From NCBI GenBank assembly GCA_030044695.1, contig JASIDM010000144.1:1-14135 (forward strand): a DNA stretch of 14,135 nucleotides, written 5' to 3'. The DNA comes from Thermoplasmata archaeon (GTDB taxonomy: Archaea; Thermoplasmatota; Thermoplasmata; Lutacidiplasmatales; UBA184). The translations under genes were made by a program, and so were the position numbers. The notes under the pieces are model-generated. The model was not told the origin of the DNA, searched no databases, and saw only the letters and a program-made list of their open reading frames with translations. Of the stretch, positions 1 to 7,577 are shown piece after piece; positions within the stretch are counted from its first letter, which is position 1; the number at the start of each line of letters is the position of its first letter.

Positions 1-2399
1 GACGCCCCGCTCGGCGCCGGCGGGAACGCAAGGGGGCCGAGGACCTCGTCGCCGGCGGCGTCGAAGACCGTGACCACGCCTCCGGCGGCGCTCGGGGCCG
101 AGACGTTGATCCAGACCCCGCTACCGCCCCCCGGCAGCGGGATCGCGACGACCCCGACGACATCCCGGGCTCCCCCGGCCGAGAGGTCGATGGAGAGCCG
201 GGCCCCGGGGACGGGGTTCCCGTACCGGTCCTCGGCCCGCCACAAGGTGGCGTTGCTACGGCCGCCGGCGCGCAGCACCTCCGGGTCGAACAGCCGCAGA
301 TGGTCCCGGTCCGGCTGGAACGTGAGGTTGATCGGGGAGACCGGACCGGGGAGCCCGGGACCGACCAGCTCGACCTCGACCCCGGTCGCGGCCGCGATCG
401 CGATGCTGAGGTTCAGGTACCCCCCGACCCATCCCGAGGAGGGGATCCCGAACGAGTCGTTGCCGAGCGGGGTGAGGGCGCCGACGCCGGAGGCGTTCGC
501 CCAGGCGTCGAACGCGCCGGCCGGCGACCGGAGCTCGAGGACCCCGGGGGCATCGAACGAGGGATCGGGCGAGCCCGAGGGGTCGAACGCAGCCCAGCTG
601 AGCGGCACCGGGTCGCCGACGATCAGGTCGTCGGCGGGGGGCCCCGCGACCGGCACCACGCGCACGGCCGGCGCCGGCCCCACGGCGATGGCGAGGGTGC
701 TCGAGGCGAGCGCGCCCCGCGCGTCGACGACCGTGACCGTGACGTCGAGGCCCGCCACGGCCGTCGGGGCCCAGCTCGCCGTGAGGGGCCCGTCGGCGGC
801 GAGGACCCCGGTGAGGAGCGGCCCGTCGTACCCGGAGACGTTCCACCAGTAGCGGAACGGTGCGAAGCCGCCGCTCACGTTCGCGCTGAGCTCGAGCGGA
901 ACCCCCACCGTCGCGTTCCCCCCGATCGGCACGAGCGTCCCGACGGACAGCCGAGGGTCCACGGTGATCGGGAACTGGACGGTGGCGTTCTGGCCCTCGG
1001 CGTCGACGGCGGAGGCCGTCGCGGAGAAGTTGCCGGCTCGGGGCACGACCAGCACGAACGACCAGCTGGGGCCGGGCGACGCGCGGCAGGCCGAGCTGAC
1101 GTTGGGGAGCACGACGCACGCTTCGGCGTAGGGGGCGGTCCCCGTGCCGTTCACCGCGGTCACCGTGATCGGGATCGCCGTGAACACGTACCCTGCGGGG
1201 GCGGTAGGGGCGATCTCGAGCTCCGGGGTCGGGCTCACGACCACGTCCGGGAACGTCCAACCGGCCGCGGAGTAGCCGTTGGTGACGGTCGCCGTCGGCT
1301 GCGCGACGCCCGCCCCCGGGTACGCGACGTTCGCCTGGCAGGTCACCGTCACGCTGCCGTCGTCCGGCGCCCCGGGCGCGCAGGCCGTGGTGATGTTCGC
1401 GGCGCCGAGACCGGGCTGCACGGTCGCCGAGTAGGGGAACCCGGCAGCCCCGATCGCGGTCAGCAGTACCTCCATCGGATCGCCGACGTCGAGCGCGGTC
1501 CGGTTCGTCTCCCCCTGCAGGACCTGCGTCGGGACCGCGACGAGATCGACGGACGCCTCCACCGGCGCGAGCGAGAGGTTGTCGGCCACCGCTCCCGCGA
1601 GCACGGTGGCGGTGGCGACGGAGGCGCCCGCGACGGCCGTCAGCACGAGCGACGGCCCGCGCAGCCCGCCGTCGACGAACCAGCCGGAGCCGTTGAGGAG
1701 CCAAGTGTACGTCGGGGAGAGGTCGCTCGCGCTCCCGTTCGCCGCCCAGACGGAGGCATTGAGGGTCGTCGGCGCGTCGACGGACGTCGTGAGGGTCGCC
1801 GCGCCGGAGTCGATGCGGACGGAGGCGAGCTCGTACACGAGGGTGACGGCGATCGGGCCGGTCGAACCGGAGACGGAGAGGGCGTACCCCGCCGGCACGC
1901 CGTCGGCCGGGCCGATCGGTACCGGTCCGTAGGTCCCGGTGTACGTCGTGCAGAGCTCGCTGGGGTTGCTGACGGTGCAGTTCGTCGCCGGCAGCGCCGG
2001 GTCGAACGCGAACGATCCGTTCGCCGCCGTCGTGACGTTCCCTTCCAGCTCGAGGCACCCCTCGGCCACCACAGGGCCGCCCCCGGCGGAGCGGTTGGTG
2101 TAGGCGACCCCGTAGGAGTACGTCAGGGGAACTCGGTCGCCCCCTTCGGAGGCGAGGGGGCCCCCCTCGACGGAGAGCACCCCCTGGATCCCGGCGGTAG
2201 GCAGGGCGTACGAGCACGTCCCCGTCGGGGCGCTCGCCGGGAGCGCCTGCGAGCCTACGGCGGCCTGGGCGCCGGTGACCGCGAAGCCGCCGGCCCCCGC
2301 GAGGAGCATCACCGCCACTGCGGTGCCGACCGCCCAACCGGCCCCGACCGTCGTCGCCACCCCCCGGCCCGCGTCGGGTCGCGCGCGCCGAGGGTGCAC
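1..2399 (-). CDS. Large secreted/surface glycoprotein with Ig/PKD-like repeats (3' end outside window)
   Basis: The minus-strand frame is open from 2399 to the left edge (about 799 residues, no stop in the window). Read from GTG 2399, the N-terminus has an Arg-rich start (HPRRARPDAGR) followed by a hydrophobic stretch (AVGTAVAVMLLAGAGGFAV, about residues 23-41), so it should be exported by Sec with a signal peptide or signal anchor. The rest is Thr/Ser/Val/Gly/Asn-rich beta-type sequence with repeated segments ending in patterns such as VTVTVVDARG and TVTNGYS, as in Ig-like or PKD-like surface proteins. About twenty N-X-S/T sequons and eight cysteines are visible. GGTGG lies just before the GTG; a stronger GGAGGT is 18 nt upstream, which is rather far. 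No clear TATA box is seen in the 106 nt after thpR, so co-transcription with thpR is possible. Function unknown; adhesion, an S-layer-associated role or an enzyme beyond the edge are all possible. Confidence 0.8.
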   Translation of the reverse strand, partial: MHPRRARPDAGRGVATTVGAGWAVGTAVAVMLLAGAGGFAVTGAQAAVGSQALPASAPTGTCSYALPTAGIQGVLSVEGGPLASEGGDRVPLTYSYGVAYTNRSAGGGPVVAEGCLELEGNVTTAANGSFAFDPALPATNCTVSNPSELCTTYTGTYGPVPIGPADGVPAGYALSVSGSTGPIAVTLVYELASVRIDSGAATLTTSVDAPTTLNASVWAANGSASDLSPTYTWLLNGSGWFVDGGLRGPSLVLTAVAGASVATATVLAGAVADNLSLAPVEASVDLVAVPTQVLQGETNRTALDVGDPMEVLLTAIGAAGFPYSATVQPGLGAANITTACAPGAPDDGSVTVTCQANVAYPGAGVAQPTATVTNGYSAAGWTFPDVVVSPTPELEIAPTAPAGYVFTAIPITVTAVNGTGTAPYAEACVVLPNVSSACRASPGPSWSFVLVVPRAGNFSATASAVDAEGQNATVQFPITVDPRLSVGTLVPIGGNATVGVPLELSANVSGGFAPFRYWWNVSGYDGPLLTGVLAADGPLTASWAPTAVAGLDVTVTVVDARGALASSTLAIAVGPAPAVRVVPVAGPPADDLIVGDPVPLSWAAFDPSGSPDPSFDAPGVLELRSPAGAFDAWANASGVGALTPLGNDSFGIPSSGWVGGYLNLSIAIAAATGVEVELVGPGLPGPVSPINLTFQPDRDHLRLFDPEVLRAGGRSNATLWRAEDRYGNPVPGARLSIDLSAGGARDVVGVVAIPLPGGGSGVWINVSAPSAAGGVVTVFDAAGDEVLGPLAFPPAPSGA

Positions 2400-2505
2400 G
2401 GGCCACCGCCCGCTTAACCTCCGCCCTCACCAGCGCGGGAGCGCGGAAGGTGCGGGAACCATGATCCGGCGCCCCGAGCTCGAGGGGATCCGGCCCCCCG
2501 AGGGA

Positions 2506-3033
2506 CTACTCGGTCGAGGTGGAGGAGGAGCCGAGGGGGATGGCGCGGAGGGTACGATGGGTCGCCCCCCGGGGGAGGAGCGTGCTCGCCTTCAGCAGGA
2601 GCTCGGCGACCGTCACGTCCCTCGGGGGCGGGGGAGGACGGGTCCCGGCGAGCAGCTCCCGGGCGGCCGCGCGGTCCGACGCGGTTCGCACGCGGAACAG
2701 TGTCAGGTGGGGGACGAACTCACCGGGGTCCCGCCCGAACTCCGGTTCGAGGGCGGCCTGGACCCTCCGCGCCAGCTCGACGACCTCCGCGCGCCCGGTC
2801 GTGACGCCGACCCACACGACCCGGGGTCGGTCGGTCGACGGGAACGCCCCGACGCCCTCGAGCCGGAGCGCGAACGGCGCACTTCCCCGCGCGGCGGCCT
2901 CGAGATCGGCGACGATCGCCGCGTTCCGCTCCGACGGGACCTCACCGAGGAACCGAAGCGTGAGGTGGGCGGGCGCCCCTCCGCGATCGGACGGGCCCTG
3001 CGGCCCGACGTCCACGGCCACGAACTCCCTCAC
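2506..3033 (-). CDS. thpR: RNA 2',3'-cyclic phosphodiesterase (2'-5' RNA ligase family)
   Basis: A 175-residue protein of the 2H phosphoesterase superfamily, at the usual length for ThpR. Both catalytic motifs are present: H23-L-T-L (in HLTLRFLGEV) and H109-L-T-L (in PHLTLFRV). The family-typical segment FPSTDRPRVVWVGV lies between them. Members hydrolyse 2',3'-cyclic phosphate RNA ends to 2'-phosphates and ligate 2'-5' tRNA halves in vitro; the in vivo role in archaea is unclear. The GTG start at 3033 gives the typical N-terminus REFVAVDV. It overlaps the TGA of the upstream ATPase gene in a GTGA tetranucleotide, so the two are probably translationally coupled. The C-terminus ends in a short low-complexity SSSTSTE tail. 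Cytoplasmic. The assignment is firm; what the coupling means is not known. Confidence 0.92.
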   Translation of the reverse strand: MREFVAVDVGPQGPSDRGGAPAHLTLRFLGEVPSERNAAIVADLEAAARGSAPFALRLEGVGAFPSTDRPRVVWVGVTTGRAEVVELARRVQAALEPEFGRDPGEFVPHLTLFRVRTASDRAAARELLAGTRPPPPPRDVTVAELLLKASTLLPRGATHRTLRAIPLGSSSTSTE

Positions 3034-5606
3034 GGGCGGCCGACCCCCTGCGGGGACTTACCCTCTGTCGGTTCGCTCCGGGCGGCTCCCTCCCGGAGCG
3101 TCCAGACCTGGGCGCGGTCGATCCCGACGCCCTCGGCGCGTAGGGTGCGCCGAACCCGAGACGCCCGGGCAGCATCGCCGACCACGAACAGCGCGAACGC
3201 CCCGCGACCGGCGGCCTTGCGCAGGCCGTGCCGGATGCGGGCCGGCCGCAGCGCGCCCGAGACCTCGGCCTCCACGTGGACGTCCCGACCCCCGAAGAAC
3301 CTCCAGGCCCAGCTGCGCCGAGCGCTCTCCATGGCGTCCGCGAGCTCCCTCGGCGTCAGGCCACGCTCCCGATCGGAGAGCTGGCGGAGCCGGGCGTCCG
3401 GGAGCGTCGTGTCGAAGCGACCCTGCCGGACGATCTCCAGCCGATGCCCGTGGCGGGCGAAGATGCGGAAGGAGCGCAGCAAGAGCGCCCGGTGCTCGAC
3501 GCTCTCCCGGCTCGCCCCGGTCGTGGCCCGCAGGCCCAGTCGGCGTTCCCCGGCGGGCGTGAGCCGCCAGCCGTCCGACCGTCGCTCGGCCAGACGCTCC
3601 CGCTCGATCCCCGTCGTCCGGTCGCCGGCGACCGCGGGATCGATCGCGGGGCCGGGTAGCTGCAGCGCCGCCTGCACGATCCGGTCCACCGGGACCGGGC
3701 AGCCCAGCTCCTCGCCGGCGAGGACGGCGAGCAGGAGCCGCTCGTCGACCTCGCCCACGGAGGCGTCGCCGGGGGTCGGCGTCGTGGGGAACTCCTCGCC
3801 GGTGCGTCCGACCGCCCGGTGCCAGACCGCGTCGGCCGCCTCGATCCCCGGCCCCTCCGTGGGTACGACCTCCAGGGCCCCGCCGCCCCGGGCTCGCCGG
3901 AGCCCGAGGCCGGCCGGTAGCTCGGGGAGGAGCCGCTGGGCGTCGAGGGGACCGAGACCGAGCCAGGCGCCGACCTCCGCCGCGCTGGCCCTCGGCGCGC
4001 GGAACGCGACGACGTCGCGGCTCACGCCGGCCGCGGCGTGGCGCAGCTCGGGGGCCAGCCGCTCGGGGTACTGGCTGGCGAGGGCGAGCCTAAGGCCGAA
4101 CTTGCGACCCTCGGTGAGCATCTCCGCGACGAGCCGAGGGGACAACCCCTGGACCTCGTCCAGCACGACGAGCACCGGCGCCGGGCGACCCGTCGGCCCA
4201 CGACGGCCGGCGAGGCCGAGGTAGCAGCGAGCGAGGACGAGCGAGCCGGCGAACGACGCCGCCTCGGGGCCGACCGAGCTGAACGGGAGCCGGACCAGGA
4301 CGGACCGGCCCGCGTCGAGCAGCTCCTCGACGGGGAGCCCTCCGTCCCGAGGGGCCAGCAGCTCCGCGAGCTCCGGGACCAGGACGACCTTCGCGAGACG
4401 TGCCGCGGCGGGCCACAGGAACTCCGGCGTTCGGCGGACGATCGGCCCGAGCTCGTCCAGGAATCGCGCGAGTTCCGGCGTGCGGGTGGCGAGGCGGGCC
4501 GCCTCCCGACGGTCGGCATCGGTGAGCAGGGCGTACACGTCCACGAGGGTCCCTCCGGACTCCTGGACGAGGCGGACGAACGCGTCGAAGATCCGCTCCA
4601 GTCGGAACCCCCAGTAGAGCTCGGTGCCGTCCGGAGAGAGCCGCTTCACGGCGGCCACGAGTTGGGCCGCGGCCCGATCTCCCGAGCCCGCCAGGGCCGC
4701 GATCCCGACCACGGGCCGCGCACTGATGTCGACGGCGACGAGGCGTGCCCGTTCCGCGGGCAGGAGGCGACCGAGGATCGCCGGGGCGAGGTCACCGTGG
4801 AGGTCGAGCGCCAGCACGGTGCCTCCCCGGCGGATCGTGCGCGCGGCGAGCCCGGCGAGGTGCGTCGTCTTGCCCGCGCCGGACGCTCCCAGGGCCAGGG
4901 CGTGGCCGTCGTCTTCGTCGTCCTGCGGAACGGAGCCGAACCCTGAGGGCTCGGCCAGCCGATCGGCCGCGGCGGGCGAGAGCGGGAGCCAGGCGTCCCG
5001 TCGCAGCCCTCGGCTGGCGCCACGGGCCCAGTCCGCCCCCGGCCATCGACGTCGCACCGGACGAACCACGGTGCCCGTCGCGCGGCTCCAATCCCCGGCT
5101 AGAGCGCTGCTGATCGCCTCGAACCTAAGCCCGAGAGCCTCGCCGGGGGTCGACGAGAACCGGATCCTCCGGGCGACCCACAGTCTTCCGTCGCCTCGGC
5201 CCGAGAGCCAGAACGTCTGCGCGTCCAGCCGCTCCCCCGGGGCGAGAAGGGCCCGTGGCTCCGGCCGATCCCCCGCGTCCGCGCCGGAGGGGGCCGTCGA
5301 CGACGGTCGGACCGCGACCAGGTCGACCTGCGCCGATCGCTGGCCCGTCGGCGGGGCGCCGATCGCTCCGGACCCTGAGTTCGCCTCGACCCCACGACGC
5401 AACGTCGGGGAGGTGAGCACCGCCTCCGCGACCGACGACGGTCGGACCGTGACGATCGGGCGGGCCAGGGTCGTCGAGGCCTCGACGAGCACGGCTCCCC
5501 CGCGGGGAAGCCCCGCGACCTCCTGGGCGATGGCGCGGTAGAGCCGGGCGCGGAGCCCGAGGTCCTGCGGCGCCGGGAAGCAGCTCGTCGCGTGCGCGTG
5601 GGTCAT
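3030..5606 (-). CDS. HerA/TraG-like P-loop ATPase with C-terminal nuclease-like domain
   Basis: An 858-residue protein of the HerA/FtsK/VirD4 ATPase superfamily. Walker A is GASGAGKT (residues 240-247, catalytic K246). It is followed by LDLHGDLAPAIL, the 'D-HGD' signature of TraG/VirD4- and DUF87-type proteins. Walker B is VLVVLDE (D483, E484), and a RKFGLRLALASQ segment follows, as in TraG-like ATPases. No transmembrane helix is visible, unlike classical coupling proteins. The first 220 residues are unassigned. After the ATPase core comes a winged-helix-like stretch (WRLTPAGERRLG) and a tail with TLPDARL (D737), HVEAEV (E779, E781) and a KAAGRGAFALFVV segment, spaced like a PD-(D/E)XK nuclease fold; this last point is inference. 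I chose ATG 5606, which has GGAG 9 nt upstream; GTG 5627 is also in frame. The gene overlaps thpR by 4 nt. Likely role: DNA translocation or processing, possibly of mobile-element origin, although no relaxase or pilus genes are present. Confidence 0.82.
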   Translation of the reverse strand: MTHAHATSCFPAPQDLGLRARLYRAIAQEVAGLPRGGAVLVEASTTLARPIVTVRPSSVAEAVLTSPTLRRGVEANSGSGAIGAPPTGQRSAQVDLVAVRPSSTAPSGADAGDRPEPRALLAPGERLDAQTFWLSGRGDGRLWVARRIRFSSTPGEALGLRFEAISSALAGDWSRATGTVVRPVRRRWPGADWARGASRGLRRDAWLPLSPAAADRLAEPSGFGSVPQDDEDDGHALALGASGAGKTTHLAGLAARTIRRGGTVLALDLHGDLAPAILGRLLPAERARLVAVDISARPVVGIAALAGSGDRAAAQLVAAVKRLSPDGTELYWGFRLERIFDAFVRLVQESGGTLVDVYALLTDADRREAARLATRTPELARFLDELGPIVRRTPEFLWPAAARLAKVVLVPELAELLAPRDGGLPVEELLDAGRSVLVRLPFSSVGPEAASFAGSLVLARCYLGLAGRRGPTGRPAPVLVVLDEVQGLSPRLVAEMLTEGRKFGLRLALASQYPERLAPELRHAAAGVSRDVVAFRAPRASAAEVGAWLGLGPLDAQRLLPELPAGLGLRRARGGGALEVVPTEGPGIEAADAVWHRAVGRTGEEFPTTPTPGDASVGEVDERLLLAVLAGEELGCPVPVDRIVQAALQLPGPAIDPAVAGDRTTGIERERLAERRSDGWRLTPAGERRLGLRATTGASRESVEHRALLLRSFRIFARHGHRLEIVRQGRFDTTLPDARLRQLSDRERGLTPRELADAMESARRSWAWRFFGGRDVHVEAEVSGALRPARIRHGLRKAAGRGAFALFVVGDAARASRVRRTLRAEGVGIDRAQVWTLREGAARSEPTEGKSPQGVGRP

Positions 5607-6315
5607 CGCCTCGCTCTCCGGGACCACAGCGGGTCCGCGAGCCCGGGGCGATCTCCGGCGCTGGACGTCTCGCCCGGTCTACGTTCGGCGGGAATCGGTT
5701 GGCGTGGCGCGTTCGCGCTCCTTCGTTCGGTTTTCGTTCTCATGCTCACACCCTCCGCCCCGTTCGGAGCGAAGATCGTTCGACGCTGGCCGGCCGACGG
5801 ACGGGGCCTCGTGCGCTGAGACGCTGGACCGATCCGACAGCTCCGACCGGGCCCTCGCTCAAGGTCGGCGGCCACGGTCCCTGGGGCCGGGCGTCGCCTA
5901 GGGTCAGGCCGAGGTTCGGGCGGGCGGGCCGAGCGGACGCCGGCGGGGGTCGCCCTCGGCGCGGGCTCGGACGGCCACGGCGGTCGGGGTCGGCACGTCG
6001 TCAGCGGTCAGGGCGCCGGGACAGACCTCACGGTCGAACGGGCGCACGGAAGGCAGCGACGTCAGCGGACCGGGCATCGAACGCCGGAGCAGCTCGGAAG
6101 GGGACGTGGGGCGAGCGCCCCCGCCGGACGATGGACGAAGCCTGAGGGGGGGTGGGAAGGCGCCCCGCACGCCCGAGACGCGGTACCGTCCCCTGCGGCG
6201 ATCTGAGGGAGCCTTCCCTGGGTGGTTGCGGTTGGACCACGGGCTCCGGGCTACATGAACCCCGGACGGGGAGGGATCGGAACGCTCCCCGTGCGGGCGT
6301 TTCGGCCCGTCGGGA
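5607..6315. other. Long intergenic region without a convincing gene
   Basis: About 700 bases between the ATPase start and the hxlR stop. Short open frames exist on both strands, but all give Arg/Pro/Gly/Ser-rich translations with no hydrophobic core, as expected by chance at this GC content. I see no tRNA T-loop, no RNase P RNA signatures and no TATA box as clear as those near 6840 and 11775. The least GC-rich patch is 5722-5760 (minus-strand GAACGAAAACCGAACGAAGG), which could be a weak promoter for the ATPase-thpR operon about 110-125 nt downstream. A perfect hairpin near 6279 is listed separately. An unrecognised non-coding RNA cannot be excluded. Confidence 0.55.
6266..6292. repeat. Perfect inverted repeat (possible 3' hairpin of hxlR)
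   Basis: ACGGGGAG at 6266-6273 pairs perfectly with CTCCCCGT at 6285-6292 around an 11-nt loop. On the minus strand it begins 24 nt past the hxlR stop, so it could stabilise or end that transcript. No T-rich tract follows, so it does not look like a typical archaeal terminator. In sequence this GC-rich an 8-bp stem can also arise by chance. Confidence 0.4.
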
Positions 6316-6801
6316 TCACGCCTTGCCGCGGGAGCTCGACTCGGCGACGGCGAGGCGGGGCAGCTCGCCCTCGATGACGGGGGGGCGGCGCGCTCCGGCG
6401 GTCGCCCGCAAGGCGGCCTGGCGACGGGGGAGCAGCCAGCGGGTCCCCCAGGCGCGCAGTTCTCGGGCCGCCGGCGCGAGGCCGAGGCCCATCTCGGTCA
6501 GCGAATAGACGACCGAGAACGGCCGCGTGCTCACCACGGTCCGCTGAACGACCCCTTGGCCCTCGAGGAACTTCAGCGTTGCGCTGAGGGTCTTCGCGTT
6601 GAGCCGGGGATTGGACTTGAGGATCTCGCTGAACCGCTGGGGCCCCTCGAGCAGACGGTGGACGATCGCGAGGCGCCACTCGGTCCCGATGACCCCGACC
6701 GCCGCGAGGACGGGACAGATCCCGTGCTCCGCTTCCCGGTCGCAGCTCTCGTCCGATCCGTCCGGCCCCTCCGCGGCACGGCGGGTCCCCTCGGCGCGCA
6801 T
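6316..6801 (-). CDS. HxlR-family winged-helix transcriptional regulator
   Basis: A 161-residue HxlR-type DNA-binding protein. The family hallmark is complete: CPV (C29) followed by VIGTEWRLAIVHRLLEGPQRFSEILKS, the recognition-helix segment LNAKTLSATLKFLEGQGVVQR, the wing, and YSLTEMGLGLAPAARELRAWG. C29 is at the position of the redox-sensing cysteine of YodB/HypR-type members, and a second cysteine (C20) lies in the charged N-terminal extension; redox sensing is inference. The ATG at 6801 is chosen because a TATA box lies about 39 nt upstream. The frame is open up to a TTG at 6861, but that lies upstream of the TATA box and so would not be transcribed. The gene is divergent from an unknown gene and shares its promoter region, which holds a palindrome suited to a dimeric regulator. 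Likely targets: itself and the divergent gene. Confidence 0.9.
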   Translation of the reverse strand: MRAEGTRRAAEGPDGSDESCDREAEHGICPVLAAVGVIGTEWRLAIVHRLLEGPQRFSEILKSNPRLNAKTLSATLKFLEGQGVVQRTVVSTRPFSVVYSLTEMGLGLAPAARELRAWGTRWLLPRRQAALRATAGARRPPVIEGELPRLAVAESSSRGKA

Positions 6802-6834
6802 CGAACTGGCCTCGACGGAACCGAACGAGGGACC

Positions 6835-6844
6835 AAATTTATAG
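6835..6844. promoter_or_regulatory. Shared bidirectional TATA box
   Basis: AAATTTATAG reads as TTTATAG on the plus strand and CTATAAATTT on the minus strand. It is a sharp AT-rich island in very GC-rich sequence. Its centre is about 39 nt upstream of the hxlR ATG (6801) and about 43 nt upstream of the GTG of the plus-strand gene (6884). This fits archaeal start sites about 25 nt from TATA, with leaders of about 13-17 nt on both sides. Confidence 0.75.
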
Positions 6845-6877
6845 TTACCGCCTTTTAGCAACTAACGTAGTGTAACT
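6843..6877. promoter_or_regulatory. Nested palindrome, candidate HxlR operator
   Basis: Two inverted repeats share one centre of symmetry at base 6860. The outer arms are AGTTAC (6843-6848) and GTAACT (6872-6877); the inner arms are TTAG (6855-6858) and CTAA (6862-6865). The outer left arm overlaps the TATA box, and the element covers the predicted start of the plus-strand transcript (about 6867). A dimeric winged-helix protein bound here would block plus-strand transcription and sit directly upstream of the hxlR TATA element. The symmetry is seen directly; the identity of the binder is inferred from position. Confidence 0.6.
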
Positions 6878-6883
6878 TGGACC

Positions 6884-7573
6884 GTGGCCCGCGGCGTTCT
6901 TCCGGCGGAGCGTACGTTTTCCCCGAGGGGGCCGTCGGTCGCCGTGCCCGCCCGGCGGCGCCAGATCGAGCTCGCCGTCGAGCGCCCGATCGGGGCTCGC
7001 GGCCCTGCGGGCGCCGTCGCCCGGCTCGCGGCCACGTTCGACGTCGACGGGGAGTCGGGCGGCCCGACCCCGTCGGAGCTCTCCCGCGCGCTGGACGAGC
7101 TGGTCCGCGACCTCGAGGGTCTTCTCGGACCGGCGGTCGCGACCGTCCCAGCGCCCCGTTCGGACCGTCCCGTCGACGAGCTCGTCGAGACCTATCGGCC
7201 TCGCCAGCGGGAGCTGGTCGATCTGCTCCTCGAGGACGGGGAGCTCACCGGTGGCGAGCACGCCAGCCTGCTGGCCCAGCTGGAAGCTCGCGGGGTGGCG
7301 GCCCGCGAGCCCTCCGCCGTGGCCCCGTCCGAACGCTCGCCGCTGGGGGAGACGCCGATCGCGGCCGTGCCGATCGTCGCCGAACCGAAGCTCCCGCCGT
7401 CGCGGCCGGTGCCCGAGCTATTGCGGACGTTCCAGATCACGACGCTGCGCCAGGCCGGGGCGGTCCGGGCCCGGCGCCAGATCTCGTTCGCCGAGTACAT
7501 GGCCCTGAAGCGCCACTTCGAGTCGACCGGGGTCGGCGGCGAGACGCAGCGGCCCGCCGATCCCCCGGCGTGA
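6884..7573 (+). CDS. Unknown protein, 229 residues, with two SHOCT-like helical hairpins
   Basis: I do not recognise this family. Codon use (strong G/C at third positions) and a plausible acidic/leucine-rich translation support a real gene. There is no signal peptide or membrane helix. Two short segments resemble SHOCT-type helical hairpins: residues about 97-136 (RQRELVDLLLEDGELTGGEH...) and about 178-220 (LRQAGAVRARRQISFAEYMA...). They are joined by a Pro/Ala-rich linker. The resemblance is weak and is my inference. The GTG at 6884 is the first in-frame start after a stop at 6863-6865 and lies about 43 nt from the shared TATA box; a GTG 19 codons later is an alternative. The gene is divergent from hxlR across a common palindrome, so it is probably that regulator's target. 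Its stop lies 4 nt from the stop of the convergent glycerate-kinase-like gene. Confidence 0.7.
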   Translation: MARGVLPAERTFSPRGPSVAVPARRRQIELAVERPIGARGPAGAVARLAATFDVDGESGGPTPSELSRALDELVRDLEGLLGPAVATVPAPRSDRPVDELVETYRPRQRELVDLLLEDGELTGGEHASLLAQLEARGVAAREPSAVAPSERSPLGETPIAAVPIVAEPKLPPSRPVPELLRTFQITTLRQAGAVRARRQISFAEYMALKRHFESTGVGGETQRPADPPA

Positions 7574-7577
7574 GCCC

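Noticed and set aside
256..2430. Open frame of 724 codons on the minus strand and a 705-codon plus-strand frame at 300-2417
   Set aside because: Both translate to Arg/Gly/Pro/Asp-rich, low-complexity sequence without folds. The third frame of the minus strand gives a coherent secreted protein with signal and sequons, so these are GC-rich shadows.
3030..5606. Part of an integrated conjugative element because of the TraG-like ATPase
   Set aside because: No relaxase, pilus, integrase, tRNA-flanking repeat or change in base composition is visible around it, so mobility cannot be supported here.
5897..5925. Possible SRP RNA helix 8 (GGGTCAGG followed by CCGAGG)
   Set aside because: The invariant GGAA tetraloop region and the AGCAGC element are missing, and no long flanking pairing was found.
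5699..6170. Small genes in the intergenic region (148 codons plus, 88-90 codons minus)
   Set aside because: No hydrophobic pattern, extreme Arg/Pro/Gly content, no promoter or ribosome site; expected by chance at this base composition.
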